Positions 17,195 through 25,733 of a stretch of DNA of 64,000 nt are shown here, in pieces. Every line of letters begins with the position of its first letter. Position 1 is the first letter of the stretch. Source of the DNA: Senimuribacter sp049852125 (GTDB taxonomy: Bacteria; Bacillota; Clostridia; Peptostreptococcales; Anaerovoracaceae); NCBI RefSeq assembly GCF_049852125.1, contig NZ_CP187532.1, forward strand, positions 2,480,001-2,544,000. The letters run 5' to 3'. Under the pieces are notes generated by a model that did no database searches, was not told the DNA's origin, and worked only from the letters and a program-made list of their open reading frames with translations. The position numbers and the translations under genes were made by a program.

Positions 17195-18043
17195 TTATTT
17201 CACCCTCCTTTTGAACAGGGAGAGGGACAGATTGATAATGAGAATGAAAACAAACAGAACAACAGCCGTACCAATTAACGCTTCACGGTGTAAATCCGTA
17301 GAATATCCCATTTCCAATACAATGTTTGTGGTCAGTGTCCGGACGCCGGAAAGCATACTGTCCGGGATAACCGCTTGATTTCCGGCAACCATCATAACCG
17401 CCATTGTTTCACCGACTGCCCGCCCAATCCCTAATACAACCCCTGCAAAAATACCGCTCTTTGCTGCGGGAAGAACCGTAAAAAATACACTTCTTTCATG
17501 GGAAGCTCCAAGAGCAAGCCCTCCCTCATAGTAACTTTCCGGGACAGCCCGGATTGAAGTTTCCGAAACGCTGATAATGGTAGGTAAAATCATCAGCCCC
17601 AGCAGGACAGAAGCAGTAAGAACACTCATACCGCGCCCGCCAAAGGCTTCCCGGATAAAAGGCACTAAGACTACCAATCCAAAAAAACCGTACACAACCG
17701 ACGGAATCCCCGCCATTAGATTAACAGCAGCTTTCAAAGGCGCATAGATACTTCTCGGAGCAAATCTTGCCATGAATACCGCTGTCAATATTCCAATCGG
17801 TACGCCAATAATCAATGCTCCGGCAGTTACATAGAAAGAGCCGACGATCATAGGGAGAATCCCATAGAGATTATTTGCAGGTTTCCAGCTTGTACCCAGC
17901 AAAAATTTGAAAACGCCTATTTCTTTTATTGCAGGGATACCGCTTGCAAACAGGAATATGCAGATTAGAATTACCGCTGCTATGGAAACAAGGGCTGTCA
18001 AGAAAAAAAGCAGTTTCATCACTTTTTCTTTTATATTCTTCAT
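17195..18043 (-). CDS. pstC: Phosphate ABC transporter permease PstC
   Basis: 282 residues, six membrane segments, with GIPSVVYGFFGLVVLVP and the cytoplasmic loop SETSIRAVPESYYEGGLALG contacting PstB. AAGGAG fits the ATG at 18043 (7 nt spacing) better than the ATG two codons upstream. Separated from pstS by a hairpin that may reduce read-through. Confidence 0.94.
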   Translation of the reverse strand: MKNIKEKVMKLLFFLTALVSIAAVILICIFLFASGIPAIKEIGVFKFLLGTSWKPANNLYGILPMIVGSFYVTAGALIIGVPIGILTAVFMARFAPRSIYAPLKAAVNLMAGIPSVVYGFFGLVVLVPFIREAFGGRGMSVLTASVLLGLMILPTIISVSETSIRAVPESYYEGGLALGASHERSVFFTVLPAAKSGIFAGVVLGIGRAVGETMAVMMVAGNQAVIPDSMLSGVRTLTTNIVLEMGYSTDLHREALIGTAVVLFVFILIINLSLSLFKRRVK

Positions 18044-18062
18044 AATCATGCTCCTTATTGAA

Positions 18063-18094
18063 AAGGGGCGGCGGCTTTCTTACCGCAGCCCCTT
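18063..18094 (-). terminator. Intra-operon hairpin between pstS and pstC
   Basis: On the coding strand AAGGGGC(TG)CGG pairs with CCG(CC)GCCCCTT around an 8-nt loop, followed by TTC rather than a long U-run. Probably a partial terminator or mRNA-stabilising hairpin that leaves more PstS than permease, a common arrangement in pst operons. Confidence 0.6.
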
Positions 18095-18100
18095 AAAATC

Positions 18101-18994
18101 CTACTGTGATATTTCACTCCAACGAACCGCATTACCCATGAAAATATCTTTTACCTGTTCGCTTGTAAGGTTATTTATGGGACAGTCATTATTAACAATC
18201 ACTGTAATACCGTCCATTGCAATTACGGTAGCGGTCAGTCCTTTTTCCATTTCGGAATCTTTCAGCTCACGGGAAGCCATGCCTATATCGCAGGTTCCGT
18301 CTATTGTGTCAGACATACCAGTAGAAGAATCACTTTGCTGTATCTCAATCGTAACGCCCGGATTTCTCTCAAGATAGGCTTCTTTGAGCTTTTCCATAAC
18401 CGGGGTGACAGAGCTGGAACCCGCTACAATAATTTTGCCCGAATCCATTTCCCCGCTGTAACTTCCCGCGTCAGATACAGAAATATATCCATTTTCTTCA
18501 ATCACCGCTTGACCGTCCGCACTCATAATGAAGTCGATAAAATCCTGCGCCGTGTCGCTCAAACCGTCTTTTGTTGCAATGTTAAAGGGACGTGCAATCT
18601 CATAAGTACCGTTTTTAATATTTTCAATCGTTGCTTCGCAGCCGTCGATCTGAATCGCTTTTACAGTATCATTCATGGAGCCAAGAGAAATATATCCGAT
18701 AGAGTATAAATCCCCGGCAACCGTTGTCATCATAACAGACGTAGAATTTGTAACGGCGGCGGTGTCTGTTGTATAGTCAATTTTTTCTCCCGCTTCATTT
18801 TTCTGCTCGATTCCAAACAGCTCTATGAACGCGCCGCGTGTCCCCGAACCATCTTCGCGGGTAAGTACATTGATCTCTCTTGCCGTGTCAAACTTGCCGG
18901 AATCTCCCTCGTTCTTATTACTGCACCCCGTTAATGCAGACAGCATTAGAACACTCACAAGGGCAAATGCCAAGAATTTTTTTGATGTTTTCAT
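18101..18994 (-). CDS. pstS: Phosphate-binding lipoprotein PstS
   Basis: Extracellular phosphate-binding component, 297 residues. Lipoprotein signal with a hydrophobic stretch and lipobox LSALTGC (Cys near residue 24). The mature part has the binding motifs GSSSVTPVMEKL near 190 and SSTGMSDTIDGTCDIGMASR near 230, and an N-terminal TREDGSGTRGAF lobe; the two lobes look circularly ordered compared with classic PstS, as in many clostridial proteins. GGAG precedes ATG. First gene of the phosphate operon. Confidence 0.92.
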   Translation of the reverse strand: MKTSKKFLAFALVSVLMLSALTGCSNKNEGDSGKFDTAREINVLTREDGSGTRGAFIELFGIEQKNEAGEKIDYTTDTAAVTNSTSVMMTTVAGDLYSIGYISLGSMNDTVKAIQIDGCEATIENIKNGTYEIARPFNIATKDGLSDTAQDFIDFIMSADGQAVIEENGYISVSDAGSYSGEMDSGKIIVAGSSSVTPVMEKLKEAYLERNPGVTIEIQQSDSSTGMSDTIDGTCDIGMASRELKDSEMEKGLTATVIAMDGITVIVNNDCPINNLTSEQVKDIFMGNAVRWSEISQ

Positions 18995-19074
18995 TTTTTG
19001 AATCTCCTTTGCTTTTTATTGTTTCTTGAAGTGACAGCTATATCATACATGACAAAAATCAAATCCAATATCGC

Positions 19075-19110
19075 GGCATTGTAAAATAGATGTAAAGTTT
19101 TTACAAGCCA
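19075..19110 (-). promoter_or_regulatory. Candidate Pho box upstream of pstS
   Basis: On the minus strand two TTTACA hexamers lie 11 bp apart (TTTACATCTATTTTACA, 19080-19096), the direct-repeat spacing bound by PhoP/PhoB in low-GC Gram-positives, about 85-100 bp before the pstS ATG. A third, degenerate repeat (TTGTAAAAA) lies just upstream. Presence of phoB in the same operon supports auto-control. Confidence 0.6.
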
Positions 19111-19142
19111 AAAATATCTTAATAAAATTTTAGAGGGGCATG

Positions 19143-20790
19143 TCATCTTGCCCCTCTGTTTCTGCTTTTTGAAATCTGTTTTGTTTGTCTGTCTGCATTT
19201 TCCCTTTGATAATTCCGTAACCGTTTGGATATGCTTTCTTCCTTCTTTTGTACTTTTTCCCCGTATTGTTCTTCCCATTTATCCACCTTGTCCCGATATT
19301 CGGCATTAGCAGTTTTAGAGACAGAAAAGACTTTGTAGAAATCATGCACCGTCTGGAATCCATATCGCTTGACTATCCCCGACAAACCAATTTTGAGAAG
19401 GTCTATTTCCTCATTTTTGCGCTCAATCCTGCTTTGCAGTTCCCCCCTTCTTTGTCAATTTCGCAAATCCTTTCAGGCTGTCACGCTCCAGTTCCAACTC
19501 ATTGCGTTCCCTCTCCGCATCAAAGATAATTCCGTTTTGGCGGTTTAATTCCTTATAAATTTTCAGCAGCTTTGGATATGCGGTGGCTTCAGCGGACATA
19601 ACAGGCTTTGGTGGAATTTTAGGTTTTTCCTGTTCTGTTGTCTGTGTTTTTGCCTGCAACTCCTGTTTCTGTGATGATGGATTAGCAGTCGGTTCTTTAT
19701 GAGTGATTTTTTCCTGCATTGGTATTTTATCAGTCTGCGGTATTACTTGTGTCGTTCTTCTCTCGTTTGGCTCTGCAACCGGCTGTATCGTTTCTTTCTC
19801 AAATAACTTTGCTGACAGTTCCCTTGCCTTATCCAATACTTTAGAAATCAGCAATGCCAACGCCGTAACAGCGGTCATAATAATACTTCCAAGACGTTCC
19901 GGCTGGCTGCCGAATATATCAACCGATTCTCTGATGCGGTCAGTGATATATTTTTTCTTTATCTGTCGTATCTCTGTTTCGGGAACGCCGCTGACAATTG
20001 CCCTGTCAACTTCCCTGTTCCAACGCATACGCATTTCGTTATCGGTCTGTATCTGTTCCGCTTTCGGGTTGTTTTTCCCTATCTTCTTGGTGGCAAGATA
20101 CAATCCGCTGCTGTCGAACACATGAAGTTTTTCTTTGTCGTCTTTTACAAGAAGATTGATAAGGTCGGTATAGAAATGCTTTATCTCGTCAACAAAATTT
20201 TCCTGCTTGAACAGCTTACTCTTGGCGGTAAAAAGACTTCGCTCATAGACTTCTCCTTTCTTCACGATTTTACAGCCTTTGCGGACATTTCCGTTTTCGC
20301 CGAGTATCTCTTTCTTGGTTCGGACATGTCTCCCGTTTTCGTCATAGAACATATTGCGTGTCGCGGTTTTTTCTATGGGTTCGGGCAACAGTTCCCGTTC
20401 AGAAAAAATAAGATGGATATGGTAATTTGTCTTTCGTTTGTTATGGTGCAGTGCTGATACGCACTCCACGCCATATTTTTCTTTGAAGCGATCTGTAAAA
20501 AGCTGCAACAGCTTGTTTGGCTCATAAAGATTAGGGAATGATTCGGGCAGGGCAATGATAAATTCCCTCGCCTCAATGCACATTCCCTCTGTGCCGCTTT
20601 TTTCAAATTCCTGCCGGTTGCATTTCGCAAGCTCCGTCCAATAGCGGCGGTCTGTCGTTTCATAGACCGCATACAGGTTTTCCTGTTTCGCATGGCTGGA
20701 TATATAAGTGATCCTGCCCCTGACATCGGACAGTTTGCTCATGCGGATGAATGAATGTCTTTGTATTGTGCTTTGTCCTCCCTCCTGCAA
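19143..20790 (-). pseudogene. MobA/MobL-family relaxase, frameshifted
   Basis: Relaxase that would nick oriT for conjugative mobilization. The frame from 20790 encodes FIRMSKLSDVRGRITYISSH, ALHHNKRKTNYHIHLIFSER (the His-rich metal triad) and a long helical tail, and stops at 19423 after LTKKGGTAKQD. Reading with one fewer G in the G6 run (C6 at 19442-19447 on the plus strand) instead continues KKGELQSRIERKNEEID and on to SGIVKRYGFQTVHDFYKVFS and a coiled-coil tail ending at 19143. The full protein would be about 549 residues; as written the last 95 are cut off. A G6 run is prone to both mutation and sequencing error. The catalytic N-terminus is intact. Start is uncertain: a GGAGG lies inside the first codons after 20790. 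Confidence 0.8.
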
Positions 20791-20865
20791 ATGGCAGTAT
20801 CAGATCGGAGTAAGCGGAGGTATGGCGGAACAGATTGTGAGTGGGCGACATAGGCGGTATGTTTA

Positions 20866-21003
20866 CAAACACATCCGCCTTGTGGCGGTCAATTCAAATG
20901 CGTCAGCATTTGTAATTCACGCTTGCGTGAATTTGCTCCCCGCAGGGGCGAAATCCCCATTGCATAAACGAAGTTTGTGCAATGGGTGTATTTCGCTCTC
21001 AAA
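20866..21003. other. Hairpin cluster, candidate origin of transfer
   Basis: Directly upstream of the relaxase gene there is a run of short palindromes: AATGCGTCAGCATTT, AATTCACGCTTGCGTGAATT, GCTCCCCGCAGGGGC, and CCCATTGCA...TGCAATGGG with a 13-nt loop (20951-20982). Position next to the relaxase and density of hairpins suggest oriT; no nick site was identified. Confidence 0.45.
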
Positions 21004-21071
21004 CGCCGAGGGCTTTAAGAGAAAGGAATTTCCCCTATAGGCACTCGAATTATGCCTGCAAAACGGTTGTC

Positions 21072-21160
21072 ATGATAGCAAAAAGTGATGATACTTATGA
21101 TAGTAAAAACTGCCATCATGCTATCAAAAAGTGCTGCCACATATGATAATAAAAGTGCCG
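21072..21160. repeat. Iteron-like repeats
   Basis: Four imperfect copies of ATGATAGCAAAAAGTG(CTGCC), starting at 21072, 21097, 21118 and 21142 (spacings 25, 21 and 24 bp). Could be protein-binding sites for the element's integrase, excisionase or regulator. Confidence 0.55.
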
Positions 21161-21176
21161 GTTCTGAAATTTCTTT

Positions 21177-21297
21177 CAACTGAAAATGGAGAAAGTCAGT
21201 TGAACTTTTACAGTCACTTTATGCTGCATTAGAAACATCGTTAAAACATCAGTTGACTTTTCCAACTGAAAATACAGAAATCAGTCGATTTTTTAAG
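21177..21297. repeat. Pair of ~34-bp direct repeats with internal inverted halves
   Basis: CAACTGAAAATGGAGAAAG... at 21177-21210 is repeated as CAACTGAAAATACAGAAAT... at 21263-21296, 86 bp apart. Each contains CAACTGA and TCAGT(T/C)GA as inverted halves, and a further TCAGTTGAC lies between them. Likely regulatory or recombination sites in the 671-bp non-coding block 20791-21461. The rest of the block holds no gene I can support. Confidence 0.55.
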
Positions 21298-21461
21298 TCC
21301 GTTTTTGCCATATGGACTTATTTTTTCAACCCACTTTCTGCCCATTCCCGCAAATTTCCGCTTGTACCGGAAGGAAGCACATGATATAATCTATTTGCGT
21401 GTAGGTATATCATGGCTTCGGTCTGATACATACCTGAGGCGGTTTCGTAAGAAGCCGCCTT

Positions 21462-21692
21462 TTATACTGCTGATTTTCTTGTTACCGCTTTTACATCGCC
21501 CTTATCCCGCAGGTTCTTTCCCTCGTTCACTTCCATGAACTTTTCCAAAATATCGCTTTTGATAAGTACCTTTCGCCCGACTTTTAAGACCGGCAGCTTT
21601 CCCCATTCCACAAGGTTTCTCATGGTATTCCTGCCGATTCCCGTATACTCGGATGCTTCCTCGATTGTCATTGCAATCTTCGTTTCTGTCAT
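21462..21692 (-). CDS. Excisionase-type helix-turn-helix protein
   Basis: 76 residues with a MerR-like winged helix: IEEASEYTGIGRNTMRNLVE, then GKLPVLKVGRKVLIKSDILE. This is the Tn916 Xis / helix_turn_helix_17 pattern, a DNA-bending cofactor for integrase during excision. ATG at 21692 is favoured over the TTG just before it because GGAGG lies 7 nt upstream. A GC-rich stem (AGGCGGTTTC/GAAGCCGCCT) at 21431-21455 overlaps the gene's end. Its partner integrase is broken. Confidence 0.8.
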   Translation of the reverse strand: MTETKIAMTIEEASEYTGIGRNTMRNLVEWGKLPVLKVGRKVLIKSDILEKFMEVNEGKNLRDKGDVKAVTRKSAV

Positions 21693-21867
21693 CAACTTCC
21701 CTCCTTTTGAATTGCATTACGCAATTTTGTGTGTACTGATACTATACTGCTTTTATATTCCCTTGTCAAGCGTTATGATAATACGAAAATTGTTTTTAAG
21801 TTGCATATTGCATTATTGCTTTTTGTATGCTATAGTATAAACATACCGACAAAGGAGGCGTATCAAC

Positions 21868-22497
21868 ATGAAAGACAAAGAATTGCGCAGGCTGATCGGT
21901 AGCAGGGCAAAGCAGCGGAGGGTGGAGTTGGGACTGAACCAGCCTTATGTCGCAGAGAAGATGGGGGTAGCCACTTCCACAATCGTGCGCTACGAGGCAG
22001 GGACAATCGACAACACAAAGAAGCTGGTCTTGGAAGGTCTGTCAGAAGCACTTCATGTATCTGTGGAGTGGTTAAAAGGGGAAACAGAAGAATACGAAAC
22101 AAACATTACGGATAAAAGGGAATTATTCATTCGTGATGTGATGTCCTCCATTCTCGCAAAGCTGCCGTTTGACATGGAACAGGCAGAGTCGGACTTTACA
22201 AAGGATTTACTGCTGCTGATGTTGAGGGAGTATGAACTGTTCGTGGATTCTTTCCGGTTTGCCTGTAAGAATTTCAAGGACAATGCGGAAAATGCCGCAC
22301 TCGCCCGGACAATGGGGTTTGAATCGAATAAGGAATATAACGAGATTATGTTCCTTCGGGAAATCACCCACACCGTAAACATGTTTAATGATATGGGCGA
22401 TATTGTGAGGATCTATTCCAAAAATCCTGAAACAGCCACCGTAAGGCTTGCAAATCTTCTTTCTATGGTATCGGGGGAAGAATCCGAATCGGTATAG
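21868..22497 (+). CDS. XRE-family regulator of the integrated element
   Basis: 209 residues. Cro/C1 helix-turn-helix in residues 8-65 (VELGLNQPYVAEKMGVATST, IVRYEAGTI), then a helical C-terminus of unknown fold that ends in MVSGEESESV. Excellent ribosome site (AAAGGAGG). Divergent from the excisionase gene across 175 bp and just upstream of the integrase, so it probably controls excision and transfer genes. Confidence 0.82.
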   Translation: MKDKELRRLIGSRAKQRRVELGLNQPYVAEKMGVATSTIVRYEAGTIDNTKKLVLEGLSEALHVSVEWLKGETEEYETNITDKRELFIRDVMSSILAKLPFDMEQAESDFTKDLLLLMLREYELFVDSFRFACKNFKDNAENAALARTMGFESNKEYNEIMFLREITHTVNMFNDMGDIVRIYSKNPETATVRLANLLSMVSGEESESV

Positions 22498-22581
22498 TAA
22501 AGCAATCGGAGTCATGATATACTTACACGCAGAAAGCATTTCATCAGTTCCGATTGCCCGTTATCGAAAGGAGAACGGATT

Positions 22582-22803
22582 ATGGCAAAAGGTTCTGTAA
22601 GAAAAAAAGGAAAGAAATGGTACTACCGCTTCTATGTGGAGGACGCAAGCGGCAACTTGGTACAGAAAGAGTTTACGGGTACGGAAAGCAAGAGCGAGAC
22701 GGAAAAGCTGTTACGGCAGGCAATGGAGGATTACGAGGAAAAGAAATTCATTGCAAAGGCTGACAACATCACGCTTGGGGAGACTGTGAAAAAAAGTCTG
22801 TAA
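22582..22803 (+). pseudogene. Tyrosine integrase, N-terminal fragment cut by an IS
   Basis: The first 70 residues match the arm-binding and start of the SAM-like domain of Tn916-family integrases: MAKGSVRKKGKKWYYRFYVE, TESKSETEKLLRQAMEDYEE and DNITLGETV. AGGAG precedes the ATG. The frame runs into the IS256-like element at about 22785 and stops after KKSL; the catalytic domain with the Arg-His-Arg-Tyr residues is not found beyond the IS either. The element therefore cannot excise by its own integrase. Confidence 0.85.
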
Positions 22804-24265
22804 ATTACCTTCTATGGTAATTTGAAACTATGAAACCTTTGAAATTTCAATAGTTCTTAGTTGAAAATAATATAATACATGTTTTTAGCCATGTCAAGGA
22901 CTCCTTTCTCTGAAGGAGTCCTTGCATGCTTTTATTTTGTATTAAACAGGAAAACGATCCCCATACATGATGGAAAATTCTCCATAAACTTTACCCCAGT
23001 TTCTTAAAGACTGTGTCCATTTCTTCGTTGCTTGTAAGGTTGCAAGATACAGTGATTTCAATAGTGCCTTGTCGTTTGGGAATACTGTGCGCTGCCGATT
23101 CAATTTCTTGTAGGTACTGTTCAGACTTTCGATGGCATTCGTCGTATAAATCACCTTTCTCACATCTATAGAGAATTTGAAGATGGGCGTTAATACATCC
23201 CAGTTCTTCTCCCAGCTCTTCATCGCGTTTGGATATTTATCATTCCACTTTTCTGTTACAATTTGCAATGCTTCATATCCTTGTTTCTCATCCGGTGCCA
23301 GATAGATTGATTTCAAATCTCCGGCAAAAGCTTTCATATCTTTGTAGGACACATATTTCAGCGTATTGCGTATTTGGTGTACAATGCATCTTTGATACTC
23401 CGTATCCGGATAGGCTGCTTGAATTGCTTCTTTGATCCCGCTAAGTCCATCTGCACAGATGACCATGATATCCTTGACTCCTCGATTTTTTAGGCTGTTT
23501 AGTACACCTAGCCAGTATTTGCTGCTCTCATTCTCTCCAATTTCAAGATGAATGACATCTTTCATCCCGTCCAGAGTATATCCTAAGATTACATAAGCTG
23601 CCAGTTTTCTAATCTGATTATCTTCCCTGACTGAAAAATGTACCGCATCAATGAAAATGATTGGGTAGATTTCGTCTAGAGGGCGTTTCTGCCAGTCATC
23701 AATTTCCTGCAGAATCTTATCTGTTACATCAGAGATAAAACCTTCACTACATTCGAATCCATAGATTTCTTCAATCTGTTCTGAGATTTGTCTTGTGGTA
23801 AGCCCTCTTGCATACATGCTGATGATTTTCTGATCAATCTCAGAGATATCCTTTTGACGCTTTTTTACTACCTGTGGTTCGAACGTACTGTTCCTGTCTT
23901 GTGGTACACTGATTTCAAACTCTCCATAGTTACTGCGTACTTTTTTAGATTTTGTACCATTGCGGTAATTATCGCTGTCACTGCGTTCATAGTTACCGTA
24001 GCCGAGATGTTCATCCATTTCAGCTTCCATCATGGATTTGATGGTGCCACCTAATAGGTCTTTTAAGGCCTCCTGAATATCATCTGCTGTTTCGATGTCG
24101 TATTCTTCCAGTAATGCTGCAATGATGTTCTTTTTTCCTTCTGTCAGTGGTTTTACCTTGTATACTTCCTTTTTCTTTGCCATTTTAAAAAGCCTCCTAT
24201 GATAATTTGATTTTACCATAGAAGGCCTTTTTCTTTTACCTATTTACAGACTTTTTTTCACAGTC
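22782..24265 (-). mobile_element. IS256-family insertion sequence, complete
   Basis: About 1.48 kb bounded by inverted repeats: TGAAAAAAAGTCTGTAAAT at the left and its reverse complement at the right, with GACTG extending the match. It contains one transposase gene and a strong internal hairpin (CAAGGACTCC/GGAGTCCTTG, 22895-22925). No direct target duplication is visible and integrase sequence does not resume on the right, so DNA next to it has probably been lost. A truncated copy lies at 34166-34721. Confidence 0.85.
22942..24183 (-). CDS. IS256-family (mutator-type) transposase
   Basis: 413 residues, normal length. DDE signatures: IFIDAVHFSVRED with the first Asp near 170, ICADGLSGIKEAI with the second near 235, and the Glu in TTNAIESLNSTYKKLNRQR near 340. 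Conserved RRCIVHQ-type block present as YQRCIVHQIRNTLKYV. ATG at 24183 follows AGGAGG with 9 nt spacing. Probably functional. Confidence 0.95.
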   Translation of the reverse strand: MAKKKEVYKVKPLTEGKKNIIAALLEEYDIETADDIQEALKDLLGGTIKSMMEAEMDEHLGYGNYERSDSDNYRNGTKSKKVRSNYGEFEISVPQDRNSTFEPQVVKKRQKDISEIDQKIISMYARGLTTRQISEQIEEIYGFECSEGFISDVTDKILQEIDDWQKRPLDEIYPIIFIDAVHFSVREDNQIRKLAAYVILGYTLDGMKDVIHLEIGENESSKYWLGVLNSLKNRGVKDIMVICADGLSGIKEAIQAAYPDTEYQRCIVHQIRNTLKYVSYKDMKAFAGDLKSIYLAPDEKQGYEALQIVTEKWNDKYPNAMKSWEKNWDVLTPIFKFSIDVRKVIYTTNAIESLNSTYKKLNRQRTVFPNDKALLKSLYLATLQATKKWTQSLRNWGKVYGEFSIMYGDRFPV

Positions 24266-24398
24266 TCAAAGTTCAAGAAATTCATCTGCAAATTCCAGTT
24301 TATTTCATTGTACCAAGTCATGGATGCATGTATAAAGAAACTGCTCCTTACATGAGTGGTTTTATATATAATGCGACCTCATAATGTATCGAAAAATA

Positions 24399-24436
24399 CA
24401 TGCCGCACCTCGACCATATGACTAAAGTGCGGCATG
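24399..24436 (-). terminator. Terminator of the sigma-54 operon
   Basis: On the minus strand CATGCCGCAC pairs with GTGCGGCATG around an 18-nt loop, followed by TATTTTT. Placed about 30 bp after the stop of the M20 gene. The remaining part of the 24266-24467 gap holds nothing I recognise. Confidence 0.75.
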
Positions 24437-24467
24437 CGTAAAGCCTCTATATTATATTCTCTAATAA

Positions 24468-25700
24468 TTATTCAGCTTCTCGAATTCCCATCATATAGTA
24501 TACGCTCAATACATATATTTTAATCGCATCAATGAAGTCATCCAAGCTTACGTGTTCATATATTGTGCCTAACAGCAAATGGTCTCCCGGTCCAAAGACA
24601 GGCATAGGAATTCCCGTCTGTGCAACTACATGGGAAGCGTCAGTGCCACCTTCGCTGCCAGTCAATGCCAATTCTGTACCGTTTACCCTCTTAAGTGCAC
24701 GGCGAACAGCATCCACTACAGGCGCATTTTCATCCACCTCAACCGGCGGACGGAATCCCTCCCATGGGTGAATTTCTGCCTGGAATTCTGGATCTTCCTC
24801 ATGCAGTCTATCAATAATATCTTGATAATCCTTCATGCACTCTTCTGTTGTTTCACCAGGATGCAATCTGCGTGTTACAGTTAACTTGCAACGGTCAGGC
24901 ACAACATTTGATGCCTCTCCTCCATCAATCATTGCAACCTGTACACTTCTAGGCGCAATCAAAGGATGAACATGATTTGGGTCTGTACTGATTTTTTCGT
25001 GCAGTTCTTGAATAGCTTCAATCAGCTTCGCCGCCTTATCAATTGCACTAATACCTAGATATGGTCTCGCATTAAAAGCACCCTTACCAATGATAACAAT
25101 ATCAACTCGGAATACACCTTTAGTTGCAACATTCATTTCGCAGAGATTCGTTGGTTCACAATTAATACCAAAATCATCAGGATGCGTTTTCTTGATATAT
25201 CCTTCTTTAAGAAGATATAGAATACCATCCTTTCCGCAAATCAGTTCATCGCAAACACCTGTAAACATTACATTACCTCGGATAGGAATTTGAAGATCAT
25301 TCAATACGATTCCTGCAAAAAAGGAGCTAAAAGTTCCACTCTTCATGTCCACAGTGCCACGTCCATACAGCTTACCATCTTCAATATCCCCGTCAAACGG
25401 CTGGTGCTCCCATTCCGACTCATCTTGTGCAGGAATAACATCCAAATGGCCATTAAAGGTGCACGTTGGGCCATCTTCAACACCCCGATAATAAGCAACA
25501 ACATTAGGGCGACCAGGAGCCCTTTCAATGACTCCCACATCATCAAAACCTCTTGCCTTCAAACCATCAATGAGTTTTTTTGCAACTTCCTGTTCATGCT
25601 TTGTATAGCTTTTACACTGTACTAGTTCACGAAAGAATCTTATAAAATCCTCTCTTCTGGCCTCAACCGCCTCAATAATTCTTTCTTCCATCTTTGTCAA
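24468..25700 (-). CDS. M20-family metallo-amidohydrolase (ArgE/DapE-like)
   Basis: Cytoplasmic hydrolase of N-acyl or N-carbamoyl amino acids or peptides. 410 residues. Metal ligands and catalytic residues: FNGHLDVIPAQ near 83, YGRGTVDMKSG near 112, GVCDELICGKDG near 148, FGPGDHLLLGTIYEHVSLDD near 375; dimerisation domain roughly 185-300. The usual Asp-Glu-Glu catalytic motif reads Asp-Glu-Leu, so the general-base Glu is kept while the usual metal-ligand Glu appears changed. TTG start at 25700 fits GAGGAAGG; ATG at 25691 is the alternative. Last gene of the six-gene operon. Acetylornithine deacetylase is possible; N-carbamoyl amino-acid hydrolase fits the neighbours. Confidence 0.8.
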   Translation of the reverse strand: MTKMEERIIEAVEARREDFIRFFRELVQCKSYTKHEQEVAKKLIDGLKARGFDDVGVIERAPGRPNVVAYYRGVEDGPTCTFNGHLDVIPAQDESEWEHQPFDGDIEDGKLYGRGTVDMKSGTFSSFFAGIVLNDLQIPIRGNVMFTGVCDELICGKDGILYLLKEGYIKKTHPDDFGINCEPTNLCEMNVATKGVFRVDIVIIGKGAFNARPYLGISAIDKAAKLIEAIQELHEKISTDPNHVHPLIAPRSVQVAMIDGGEASNVVPDRCKLTVTRRLHPGETTEECMKDYQDIIDRLHEEDPEFQAEIHPWEGFRPPVEVDENAPVVDAVRRALKRVNGTELALTGSEGGTDASHVVAQTGIPMPVFGPGDHLLLGTIYEHVSLDDFIDAIKIYVLSVYYMMGIREAE

Positions 25701-25733
25701 CTGTATTCACCTTCCTCATATCATTTAAATTTT

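Noticed and set aside
22895..22925. Strong hairpin as a chromosomal terminator
   Set aside because: It lies inside the IS256-like element and recurs in the second copy at 34.27 kb, so it belongs to the IS.
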